Program-made: the position numbers and the translations under genes
In this document: positions 33,276 to 40,532 of the stretch, one piece after another
Layout of the letters: every line of letters begins with the position of its first letter
Numbering within the stretch: position 1 is the stretch's first letter
Notes under the pieces: generated by a model
What the model saw: only the letters and a program-made list of their open reading frames with translations
Database searches by the model: none
Told to the model about the DNA's origin: nothing
Source of the DNA: Paenibacillus rhizophilus
GTDB taxonomy: Bacteria; Bacillota; Bacilli; Paenibacillales; Paenibacillaceae
Direction of reading: 5' to 3'
Length of the DNA: 64,000 bases
Assembly (NCBI RefSeq): GCF_003854965.1
Contig: NZ_RQPI01000011.1
Coordinates: 1-64,000, forward strand

Positions 33276-33312
33276 CGTCAGTTGGCCAACGGGGCTTCTC
33301 ATCCCCGTACGC

Positions 33313-33369
33313 AAAAAGGGGCTCTCCCAAAAGTCATCCTGGATGACTTAGGGATGGCCCCTTTTTGCG
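33313..33369 (+). terminator. Compound hairpin repeat, copy 2
   Basis: It has the same architecture as 33037-33090, with the outer stem changed to AAAAAGGGGCTC/GGCCCCTTTTTG; pairing is kept. The inner 30 bp are identical to copy 1. It lies just beyond the end of the minus-strand qox operon and could stop transcription from either side. Confidence 0.65.
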
Positions 33370-33422
33370 ATGCTTCGCGCAGCTTTGATTTGCCGCAGGG
33401 CATCAAATTACGCGAAGCGAAC

Positions 33423-33464
33423 AAAAAAAGCGTCCGGCCGCCGCAGCAGCCAAAGACGCTTTTT
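33423..33464 (-). terminator. Terminator of the qox operon
   Basis: AAAAAAAGCGTC (33423-33434) pairs with GACGCTTTTT (33455-33464), directly after the qoxD stop on the minus strand. T-runs on both strands make it usable in both directions. Confidence 0.8.
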
Positions 33465-33478
33465 CAATAAACCGATAC

Positions 33479-33772
33479 TTAACTGTACCAGCCCCAGACG
33501 AAGATGTAGAGCGTACCGAAGATGGTGACAAGACCAACGAACAGCGCGTAGGCGAGGTTGATGTACAGCTCTTTTTTCGTGTCGGCCGATTCCCCGATGT
33601 GCATGAACAGAAACAACTGCAGGGAAGCCTGAATCAGAGCGGTGACGCTCAGAATAACGATGTTCGCGGCATGCGAGAAATCTCCGTAAATGACAGCCAG
33701 CGCTGCGGCGGAAAGGACCAGAGAGGCAATATAGCCGATTACATGGCGAATGGGAAACAATTGCTTCATCAT
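33479..33772 (-). CDS. qoxD: Quinol oxidase subunit IV (QoxD)
   Basis: The 97-residue protein has three membrane helices, the usual size and topology of subunit IV of heme-copper quinol oxidases. The signature stretch NIVILSVTALIQASLQLFLF, followed by MHIGE, matches QoxD/CyoD. It stabilises the assembly of the copper-B site in subunit I and carries no cofactor. It is the last gene of qoxABCD, starting one base after the qoxC stop, and ends at the shared terminator. Confidence 0.9.
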   Translation of the reverse strand: MMKQLFPIRHVIGYIASLVLSAAALAVIYGDFSHAANIVILSVTALIQASLQLFLFMHIGESADTKKELYINLAYALFVGLVTIFGTLYIFVWGWYS

Positions 33773-33773
33773 G

Positions 33774-34370
33774 TCACATCAGTCCTTTCAGGTAGACGAA
33801 GCTGAAGATGAAAATCCAGACAACGTCCAGGAAGTGCCAGTACAGCGAGAAGATAAATGATTTGTTGGCCGTGGCCGGGTTAATCCCTTCCCGCATGAGC
33901 TGGATCATAATCGCCGCGCCCCACAGGAAACCGAAGGTAACGTGGGCGCCGTGAGTGCCTAACAGTACGAACAGACTGGAGAGGAATCCGCTCGTCTGAA
34001 GCGTCGCGCCTTCATGTACGTAGGTCACGAATTCTGAAATCTCGATGCCGAGGAAGCCGAGGCCCATCAGCAGCGTAATGCCGAAAAAGACGAGCATAGC
34101 TCTCTTGTATTGATGGCGCATGGCGTGAACCGCCAGACCGATCGTAAAGGAACTGGTGAGCAGCAGGAACGTCTCGGCCAGCAGCGGGCCGACTTCGAAC
34201 AGCTCGCTTCCGCTCGGACCTTCCGCGAAACGGTTCACCAGAACGAAGAATACGGTAAACAGTGTAGCGAACAGCGCGATCTCCGCTCCCAGAAAGACCC
34301 AGAAGCCGAAGATGCGGTTGCTGTTCTCTTGCGTGCTATATTCAAGCGGTTTGGAGGTATCTACTTTCAT
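33774..34370 (-). CDS. qoxC: Quinol oxidase subunit III (QoxC)
   Basis: This 198-residue, five-helix membrane protein is typical of cytochrome o/aa3 quinol oxidase subunit III (FGFWVFLGAEIALFATLF near the N-terminus, LGTHGAHVTFGFLWG in the middle, YWHFLDVVWIFIFSFVY at the end). Subunit III supports proton uptake and the stability of subunit I. It contains the conserved His/Asp positions of this fold. Its ATG overlaps the qoxB stop (ATGA), so the subunits are translationally coupled. Confidence 0.93.
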   Translation of the reverse strand: MKVDTSKPLEYSTQENSNRIFGFWVFLGAEIALFATLFTVFFVLVNRFAEGPSGSELFEVGPLLAETFLLLTSSFTIGLAVHAMRHQYKRAMLVFFGITLLMGLGFLGIEISEFVTYVHEGATLQTSGFLSSLFVLLGTHGAHVTFGFLWGAAIMIQLMREGINPATANKSFIFSLYWHFLDVVWIFIFSFVYLKGLM

Positions 34371-36316
34371 ACCGTTCCACCCCCCAGTTTCTTTTCTGTC
34401 TTGATCACTTTGTCAGCCGGAATGTAAAAGCCGTGATCCCGGTCGAAGGACATCGCCGCCAGCACAATCAGGACGCCGACGCCGGCAACAATCGCCGGAA
34501 TCCACATGCTGAATACCAGGAAGAATCCGAGGAAGAAGAAGACAACCCCAAGGATAAACGGCTTGCCGGTATTGCTCGGCATATGAATCTTCGTAATCTT
34601 GTCTTCGAACAGCGGCTGCTTGTCATACTTCATGGCCCATAAAGGATCGCGCGATTTAACATTCGGAACAACCGCGAAGTTGTATTCCGGGATCGGGCTC
34701 TTAGTCGCCCATTCGAGCGTGCGGGCATCCCACGGATCGCCGCTCTCGTCGCGCGGCATATAGCGTGTGCTCCAGTAAATGTTATAAACGAGAATGACGA
34801 AGCCGATCGCGAGGCCGAGCGCGCCGGCGAACGAGATCATGTTAAGCGGGCCGAAGCCCGTTTCGGCGGAATACGTGTACATCCGGCGCGTCATGCCCAT
34901 GAGTCCGAGAATGAACAGCGGGAAGAACGCCACATTAAAGGAAATGATAATCCACCAGAAAGCATGCTTGCCCAGACGTTCGTTCAGGCGGAAGCCGAAT
35001 ACTTTAGGGAACCAGTAGTGGAAGCCCGCGATAACGGCGAATACGGCGCCCGGAATCAGAACATAGTGGAAATGCGCCACAAGGAACATGGTGTTATGGT
35101 ACTGATAGTCGGCACTGGCCATGGCTAGCATAACGCCGGTAACGCCGCCGATCGTGAAGATCGGAATGAAAGCCAGGGAATACAGCATCGGCGTTGTGAA
35201 GCTGATCCGCCCTTTTCGGAGGGTGAACAGCCAGTTAAAGATTTTGACGCCTGTCGGCACGGCAATGGCCATCGTCGAAATCGAGAAGAAGCTGTTGACC
35301 ATGACGCCTTGACCCATCGTATAGAAGTGATGCGCCCATACAACGAAGGACAATAAGGAGATGATCAGCATACTGGCGACCATCGAGGTGTAGCCGTACA
35401 GATTTTTTCTGGAAAAGGTCGCGATGATTTCACTGTAAATACCGAAGGCCGGCAAAATAACGATATATACCTCCGGATGGCCCCATACCCAGAACAGGTT
35501 GGCCCAGAGCATATCCATGCCGCCGTTCGCCATCGTAAAGAACTGGGAGCCGAACAGACGGTCGAACATCATCAGCGCCAGCGCCACGGTCAGCACCGGA
35601 AACGCAAAGACGATAATTACGTTCGTAATCAGCACGGACCAGGTGAACATTGGCATGCGCATCAGCTTCATGCCCGGAGCGCGCATCTTCAGAATCGTCA
35701 CGATAAAGTTGACGCCTGTCATCAGTGTGCCGATACCAGAAATCTGCAGTGCCAGCGAATAGTAGTTGTTGCCTACGGTCGGGCTGAATTCCAGACTCGC
35801 CAGCGGGAAATACGCGGACCAGCCGGCGTCGGGAGACCCGCCGATGACAAACGAGATATTAAGCAGCATGGCTCCGAAGAAGAAGAGCCAGAAGCTGACC
35901 GCGTTCAGGCGCGGGAAGGCGACGTCCCGGGCGCCGATCTGCAGCGGGACGACGACGTTCATAAGGCCGATAATAAACGGCATAGCCATGAACAGAATCA
36001 TAATCAGTCCGTGGGTCGTAAAGACCTCGTTGTAATGCTGCGCGTCGAGAAATTTCATTTCCGGGGCGGCGGTCTGCAGACGCATCATCAAAGCGTCGAT
36101 GCCTCCGCGGAACAGCATGAGCAGGGCAGCCAGAATGTACATGACGCCGATCCGCTTGTGATCAACGGTCGTCAGCCATTCGCGCCACAGCCAGCCCCAT
36201 TTTTTAAAAACGGTTAACCCGACTACAATCCCGATCGAGGCGAGAGCGATGCTGATCATCGCTCCGTAGATCAGGGGTTCGCCGTGAACCTTGAATTTTT
36301 CTATATCAAAATTCAT
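34367..36316 (-). CDS. qoxB: Quinol oxidase subunit I (QoxB)
   Basis: The 649-residue catalytic subunit of an aa3-type menaquinol oxidase reduces oxygen to water and pumps protons. Metal ligands are all present: the low-spin heme His in TTHGLIMILFMAMP, the copper-B His and cross-linked Tyr in WGHPEVYIVILPAFG, the His pair in VVWAHHFYTMG, and the heme ligands in LVAHFHYVLIPG. About 14-15 membrane helices are expected. AAAGGAG lies ahead of the ATG. Length and C-terminal extension match Bacillus QoxB rather than the cytochrome c oxidase CtaD. Confidence 0.95.
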   Translation of the reverse strand: MNFDIEKFKVHGEPLIYGAMISIALASIGIVVGLTVFKKWGWLWREWLTTVDHKRIGVMYILAALLMLFRGGIDALMMRLQTAAPEMKFLDAQHYNEVFTTHGLIMILFMAMPFIIGLMNVVVPLQIGARDVAFPRLNAVSFWLFFFGAMLLNISFVIGGSPDAGWSAYFPLASLEFSPTVGNNYYSLALQISGIGTLMTGVNFIVTILKMRAPGMKLMRMPMFTWSVLITNVIIVFAFPVLTVALALMMFDRLFGSQFFTMANGGMDMLWANLFWVWGHPEVYIVILPAFGIYSEIIATFSRKNLYGYTSMVASMLIISLLSFVVWAHHFYTMGQGVMVNSFFSISTMAIAVPTGVKIFNWLFTLRKGRISFTTPMLYSLAFIPIFTIGGVTGVMLAMASADYQYHNTMFLVAHFHYVLIPGAVFAVIAGFHYWFPKVFGFRLNERLGKHAFWWIIISFNVAFFPLFILGLMGMTRRMYTYSAETGFGPLNMISFAGALGLAIGFVILVYNIYWSTRYMPRDESGDPWDARTLEWATKSPIPEYNFAVVPNVKSRDPLWAMKYDKQPLFEDKITKIHMPSNTGKPFILGVVFFFLGFFLVFSMWIPAIVAGVGVLIVLAAMSFDRDHGFYIPADKVIKTEKKLGGGTV

Positions 36317-36354
36317 TGGGAGGACTCCTTTCAGTTGTTTAAGTACGTCTGGAA

Positions 36355-37371
36355 TTAGTTGCTCTGGTGCGTATGTTCATCCGCCGGCGAGCTGGGCAGA
36401 GGAGATTTGAGTTCAGAATCCGGCTTGCTGTCGAATTCCGTCTGTTTCTCCGGAGCGGGAGAAGGGTGCACGTCCTTGTTATCCTGGTGCTCCACATTGC
36501 CGTTGTCCATTTCCATGTTGCTGTGATCCATATCCATATGCTCGCTGTGTTCTCCCGGAGGAGGGCTAAAGGCCAGATGCGTGGACGAGAACGTTTCTTG
36601 CCCGACATGGGCCGTTGCCAGCAGCGATTTGAATTTGTCTTCGGTCAGCTGCGGAGCGGTTTCCTTGACGTCCTTTATCCACTTGTCATAGTCTTCGGCG
36701 CTCATTGATCTCGCTGTGAACTCCATCTGGGCATAGCCTTTGCCGCTGAAGTTCGTGTTTCTTCCGAGAAAATCGCCTTGGGATTCCGCGGCAAGATTCA
36801 GATAGGTCGTCATATCGCTCATCGCGTATTTTTGTCCGGCGAGCTGCGGAATCCAGAAGCTTGTAATCGGTCCGAAGGAATACAATCTGAACTCTACCGG
36901 GCGATTAACGGGGAAGTTCACATAGTTCACCGTTTCAATGCCTTCCTCCGGATAGCTGAAATGCCATTTCCAGTTGGAGGACGAAGCGTAAATGACCATC
37001 GGTTTTTGATCCTTGTAATCTGCGGGAACATTCTCCACCGCATTCGTCGTCTTCACGGTTACGACCGAAAGGAAGGCGACGATGATGATCGGAATTGTGA
37101 TCCAAGTGACTTCCAGCCATTTATTTCCTTCTTCATGCGGCGGAATATACCCTTCGTTGCTTTTTTTTGCGCGGTACTTCACCAGCATGATAATGTAGAG
37201 AATGTAGACCACGGCCAAGACGCCGAGCATCGTCAGAATGGACAGGATGATCGTGTCGGACAGCGTTTTTGCCGCAGGCCCCTTCGGATTCAGAACGGTG
37301 AGCGAACTGCATCCGGGCAGCAGCAGGAAAAGGCTGAAAAACAATGCGTATAAAGGCCCTTTTTTGTTCAT
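36355..37371 (-). CDS. qoxA: Quinol oxidase subunit II (QoxA) with His/Met-rich tail
   Basis: This 338-residue lipoprotein has lipobox LLLPGC (Cys at about 21), two membrane helices (about 40-62 and 85-105) and a cupredoxin domain outside (about 115-265). The CuA ligand set CxExCGxxHxxM is absent (the segment reads FSGKGYAQMEF), so the electron donor is a quinol, not cytochrome c. Unusually, the last 65 residues are hydrophilic and rich in His, Met, Asp and Glu (EHSEHMDMDHSNMEMDN and HTHQSN at the end), a likely disordered metal-binding tail. AAAGGAG precedes the ATG. It is the first gene of qoxABCD. Confidence 0.92.
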   Translation of the reverse strand: MNKKGPLYALFFSLFLLLPGCSSLTVLNPKGPAAKTLSDTIILSILTMLGVLAVVYILYIIMLVKYRAKKSNEGYIPPHEEGNKWLEVTWITIPIIIVAFLSVVTVKTTNAVENVPADYKDQKPMVIYASSSNWKWHFSYPEEGIETVNYVNFPVNRPVEFRLYSFGPITSFWIPQLAGQKYAMSDMTTYLNLAAESQGDFLGRNTNFSGKGYAQMEFTARSMSAEDYDKWIKDVKETAPQLTEDKFKSLLATAHVGQETFSSTHLAFSPPPGEHSEHMDMDHSNMEMDNGNVEHQDNKDVHPSPAPEKQTEFDSKPDSELKSPLPSSPADEHTHQSN

Positions 37372-37427
37372 GATGAACTCCTTTCCTTTAATACTGGTTT
37401 TTAACCGGAAAACATTAACCTCTATCT

Positions 37428-37456
37428 ATATTAGAAATTCCTTAAGGGGATTGCAA
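37428..37456 (-). promoter_or_regulatory. Probable promoter of qoxABCD
   Basis: On the minus strand TTGCAA (37456-37451) and TAATAT (37433-37428) are 17 bp apart, about 57 bp upstream of qoxA. The spacer contains the palindrome CCTTAAGG. The rest of the 415-bp divergent region is AT-rich with several TTTGT/ACAAA half-sites; I could not identify a regulator site with confidence. Confidence 0.5.
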
Positions 37457-37786
37457 AATGCACAATATAGTTTATATTCCATATAAATCCTATAAAATGG
37501 CGATTTGTTTAATTTTCTGTGTAAAAACTGTTACAAAAATCAAGATAATATGATATAGATCACTGTCGTTACGCTGTTTTGTGCTGGATTTTAATTGTTC
37601 GAAATTTGTTCATGAATTAAAGATTGTTGCTAAGTTTGTCACAAATATTTTGCTCTTGCGCACAGCTTTTAGTGCCGGTGGTAACAAGTTTTTTGTCTGA
37701 TGGTTACATTCTCTCAAATTCGTTTGATTCTATTTATGTTAAGGTTTAGAGAGAACTGAACTACATAGGATAGGAGACTTGCCGCC

Positions 37787-38959
37787 TTGCCGATCAAAAA
37801 GCTGTTGTTATGCGCTATTATATGTATCATCGCATTGGGAACGGAGCCGGGAGCGCTTGCCGCAGGAAGCGGCGAAATAAAGCTTGGAGTCAATGACAGC
37901 GTTACGGATATCCGCGCCGTGTCCGTGGAATATACCTTTTATGTGCCGGTGCGCGAGCTTGCGGAGGAGCTGAAGCTAAGCCTTTCGGGCACACCGGAGG
38001 ATTTGAGTCTTGCCGGCGGCGCCGGAAGTCTCAAAATCTTGAAAGAGGGCAAGGGAATCTTGGAAGACGGGACGGAAATAAGCCTGGGCACCTTTACAAG
38101 CGGCGGTAAGCTGATGGTGCCCCTGAAAATCGTTCCGCTGTTCGGCTATTCCGTATCCTATAAGCCCGATCAGCATTTGCTGCGGATTACGGACGGGAGT
38201 CAGACGCTGGATGACGATGCGTTTGCGGCGAAGTTCAAAAACGAGCTTGCGCCGGAAGAGCCGGCCCAGCCTGCTCCAAGCCCATCCCCGGCCGTGCCGG
38301 ATTCTTCCGTGCCAGCCCCGAATCCTCCCAAGCCGGGAACGCAGGGAAAGATCGTTTATTTGACCTTCGACGACGGACCGTCGGCGACGACCGGGCAGCT
38401 GCTCGATATTTTGGAGAAGCACGGCGCAAAGGCTACCTTTTTCATGCTGGGACCGAACATCGGGCGTTATCCCAGCCAGGTGAAGCGCATGGTTAAATCG
38501 GAGCAGGGCCTCGGCCTGCATGGCATAACCCATATGAAGAGTGAATTTTACGCATCCCCGTCGGCTGCGCTTAAAGAAATGAACCAGGACAATGTAGATC
38601 TGCGGGCGGTCTCCGGACGGTCCACCAAGCTGATTCGCACGCCTTACGGCAGCAAGCCGTATTTTACGAAAGCCTTCAGAGATAAGGTGCTGGGCAGCGG
38701 CTATCGCCTCTGGGACTGGAACGTCGATTCCCTGGACTGGAAATATGGGAGCTCCGGCGATTCGATCTATAACAACGTGGTCAGTCAGGTGAATAAGCTG
38801 AACAAATGCGGTTTTGCTCCTGTCATTCTGATGCATGATCAGAAGGCAACGCTCAAGGTGCTGCCCCGTATTTTGGATTATCTCCAAATGAAAGGCTATC
38901 GATACGAGATCATCACATCCGATCTTAAGCCGGTGAATTTCTGGCATGATGCTCGGTAG
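37787..38959 (+). CDS. Exported polysaccharide deacetylase with copper-amine-oxidase-like N-terminal domain
   Basis: The protein has 390 residues: a signal peptide (about 1-26, ending GALAA), a copper-amine-oxidase-N-like domain (about 30-135, FYVPVRELAEEL and LMVPLKIVPLFGYSV) used by many Paenibacillus surface proteins, a Pro-rich linker (about 150-185), and a NodB deacetylase domain. The catalytic motifs are TFDDGPS (Asp195-Asp196), HGITH, RTPYGSKP, DWNVDSLDW and ILMHD. It should remove N-acetyl groups from wall peptidoglycan or chitin-like sugar. The start is TTG 37787, with GGAG about 10 nt upstream; no in-frame ATG near it gives a signal peptide. It is monocistronic and divergent from qoxA. 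Confidence 0.9.
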   Translation: MPIKKLLLCAIICIIALGTEPGALAAGSGEIKLGVNDSVTDIRAVSVEYTFYVPVRELAEELKLSLSGTPEDLSLAGGAGSLKILKEGKGILEDGTEISLGTFTSGGKLMVPLKIVPLFGYSVSYKPDQHLLRITDGSQTLDDDAFAAKFKNELAPEEPAQPAPSPSPAVPDSSVPAPNPPKPGTQGKIVYLTFDDGPSATTGQLLDILEKHGAKATFFMLGPNIGRYPSQVKRMVKSEQGLGLHGITHMKSEFYASPSAALKEMNQDNVDLRAVSGRSTKLIRTPYGSKPYFTKAFRDKVLGSGYRLWDWNVDSLDWKYGSSGDSIYNNVVSQVNKLNKCGFAPVILMHDQKATLKVLPRILDYLQMKGYRYEIITSDLKPVNFWHDAR

Positions 38960-39016
38960 CCCGGATTCGCCGCCCGTTTGCTGGAGCATACGTGCAGGTA
39001 AACCAGTTACGCCGTT

Positions 39017-39066
39017 AAAAAGCGTCCCGAAGAACCGTTATCGGTTCTGGCCGGGCGCTATTTTTA
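39017..39066 (+). terminator. Rho-independent terminator after the deacetylase
   Basis: AAAAAGCG and AGAACCG pair with CGGTTCT and CGCTATTTTT around a TTAT loop. A second weaker hairpin (CAGGA/TCCTG inside GCCGT/ACGGC) follows at about 39077-39122. Confidence 0.75.
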
Positions 39067-39144
39067 TGTGAAAAAAAGGCCGTAAGCGCGCCTGTTCAGG
39101 AATTCTCCTGGCGGGAACGGCTTCTTCAATTTGAATGGAGAGTA

Positions 39145-39186
39145 TTGACAATCCCGCTTAACTGTATTATTAATAATAGTACAGTT
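39145..39186 (+). promoter_or_regulatory. Promoter with palindromic operator of the GntR-ABC operon
   Basis: TTGACA at 39145-39150 is followed 17 bp later by a TATTAA -10. A 27-bp palindrome at 39160-39186 (AACTGTA ... TACAGTT), with a single imperfect pair, covers the -10. This position suits autorepression by the GntR protein encoded 60 bp downstream. Confidence 0.8.
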
Positions 39187-39246
39187 GATACACCTGCTCT
39201 GCCAGGGAAGCTATAAACCCGGGAGTGGGGGAAGGGGGAGTCGCAT

Positions 39247-39633
39247 GTGTTCGAACTGGACGTTCGCAGCCGCAGGCCGATTTACGAGCAATTAACGGAT
39301 AAGATCAAGGAACTGATTTTGTACGGCATTTTACGGTCCGATGAGCAGCTTCCATCCGTACGGACGCTGTCGGCGCAGCTAACCGTGAATCCGAATACCA
39401 TTCAGAAGGCTTACCGTGAACTGGAGCGGGAAGGCTATATTTATTCCCGGCCGGGCAAGGGCAGCTTCGTTTCGCCGGCGCAGCAGGGGACGAATGCAGC
39501 CAAAAGGGCGGAAGTTCGCGATGAACTGCTGCGCCTGATGGCGGAGGCCGTTTACCTCGGCTTTACGGAGTCGGAAATCAGCGTATTGTTCAAGCAGGCA
39601 TCGGAGCAAAAAGGAGAGGAGGATCAGCCATGA
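39247..39633 (+). CDS. ytrA: GntR-family regulator, YtrA type
   Basis: This 128-residue repressor has an N-terminal winged helix (about 10-75: RPIYEQLTDKIKELIL, LPSVRTLSAQLTVNPNTIQK, YRELEREGYIYSRPGKGSFV) and only a short helical C-terminal dimerisation part. This is the YtrA subgroup, which controls adjacent ABC transporters and answers cell-envelope antibiotics in Bacillus relatives. The start is a GTG behind GGGGGAAGGGGGAG. The ATG of the ABC ATPase overlaps its stop. The palindrome over the promoter is the obvious operator. Confidence 0.9.
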   Translation: MFELDVRSRRPIYEQLTDKIKELILYGILRSDEQLPSVRTLSAQLTVNPNTIQKAYRELEREGYIYSRPGKGSFVSPAQQGTNAAKRAEVRDELLRLMAEAVYLGFTESEISVLFKQASEQKGEEDQP

Positions 39634-40532
39634 TCGAGATACGGGAGGTCAGCAAGGTTTTTCAGGACAGGAAGGCGGTTCAGGGAATTTCCTTGACCAT
39701 ACATAAAGGGAATATATTCGGGCTGCTCGGCTCGAACGGGGCGGGCAAAACGACGCTGCTCAAGACGATTGCGGGGATCTACCTGCCCGACGCGGGAAGC
39801 GTGCGGATTGACGGCAAGCCGGTGTTCGAGAACCCGGACAGCAAGGGAAGGATCGTATTTATGCCGGATTTTCCTTATTTCTTCCCGCAGGCTTCCATCC
39901 TGCAGATGGCCGATTTCTACAGGTCCGTCTACCCGCGCTGGAGCGGAGAACGCTTTAAGGAGCTGGGCGGGTTGTTTTCGCTGGACCCAAGGCGCAAGCT
40001 GAACCGGCTGTCCAAAGGAATGCGGCAGCAGGCCGCTTTTTGGCTGGCGCTCAGCTGTATGCCGGATGTGCTGATCATGGATGAGCCGCTCGACGGACTT
40101 GACCCGGTGATGCGGCGGCAGATTAAAAATGTCCTGTTCCAGGAGGTTGCCGAACGCGGCCTTACCGCCGTTATCTCCTCTCATAATTTGCGCGAGATTG
40201 AAGACCTGTGCGACCATGTCGGCATTATGCACGAAGGGGCTCTGCTGATCGACAAAGAGCTTGACGAGCTGAAATCCGACACGCATAAAGTGCAGGTCGC
40301 CTTCCGGGATGAACGTCATGAGGCGGCGCTGTCCGGCAAGCTGCAGATTCTGCACCGCGAACGGCGGGGGAGCGTCTGCCTCTATATTGTAAAAGGGGAC
40401 CGCGAGCGGATCGCGGACGCGTTCCGTGTCTATAACCCGTACGTGCTGGATCTTCTGCCGCTGACCCTGGAAGAAATCTTTATTTACGAAATGGAGGGGG
40501 CGGGCTATGACATCGCGCCAATTCTACTTTAA
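39630..40532 (+). CDS. ABC transporter ATP-binding protein (YtrB-like)
   Basis: The 300-residue ATPase has Walker A GSNGAGKTT (about 37), a signature LSKGMRQQAAFWLAL, Walker B DVLIMDEPLDGLDP and the switch His in ISSHNLREIED. The C-terminal 80 residues form an accessory domain. It overlaps the GntR stop (ATGA) and the permease start (26 nt), so all three are co-translated. As in Ytr systems it probably works with the adjacent permease in envelope stress or peptide-antibiotic resistance; the cargo is not predictable. Confidence 0.9.
   Translation: MIEIREVSKVFQDRKAVQGISLTIHKGNIFGLLGSNGAGKTTLLKTIAGIYLPDAGSVRIDGKPVFENPDSKGRIVFMPDFPYFFPQASILQMADFYRSVYPRWSGERFKELGGLFSLDPRRKLNRLSKGMRQQAAFWLALSCMPDVLIMDEPLDGLDPVMRRQIKNVLFQEVAERGLTAVISSHNLREIEDLCDHVGIMHEGALLIDKELDELKSDTHKVQVAFRDERHEAALSGKLQILHRERRGSVCLYIVKGDRERIADAFRVYNPYVLDLLPLTLEEIFIYEMEGAGYDIAPILL

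Noticed and set aside
33282..33470. Short plus-strand open frame between the chemoreceptor and qoxD
   Set aside because: It runs through the compound hairpin repeat and the qox terminator and reflects repeat sequence rather than a gene.
34367..37371. Operon as a cytochrome c oxidase (cta) rather than a quinol oxidase
   Set aside because: Subunit II lacks the CuA ligands and there is no cytochrome c domain. Gene order and lengths fit qoxABCD.
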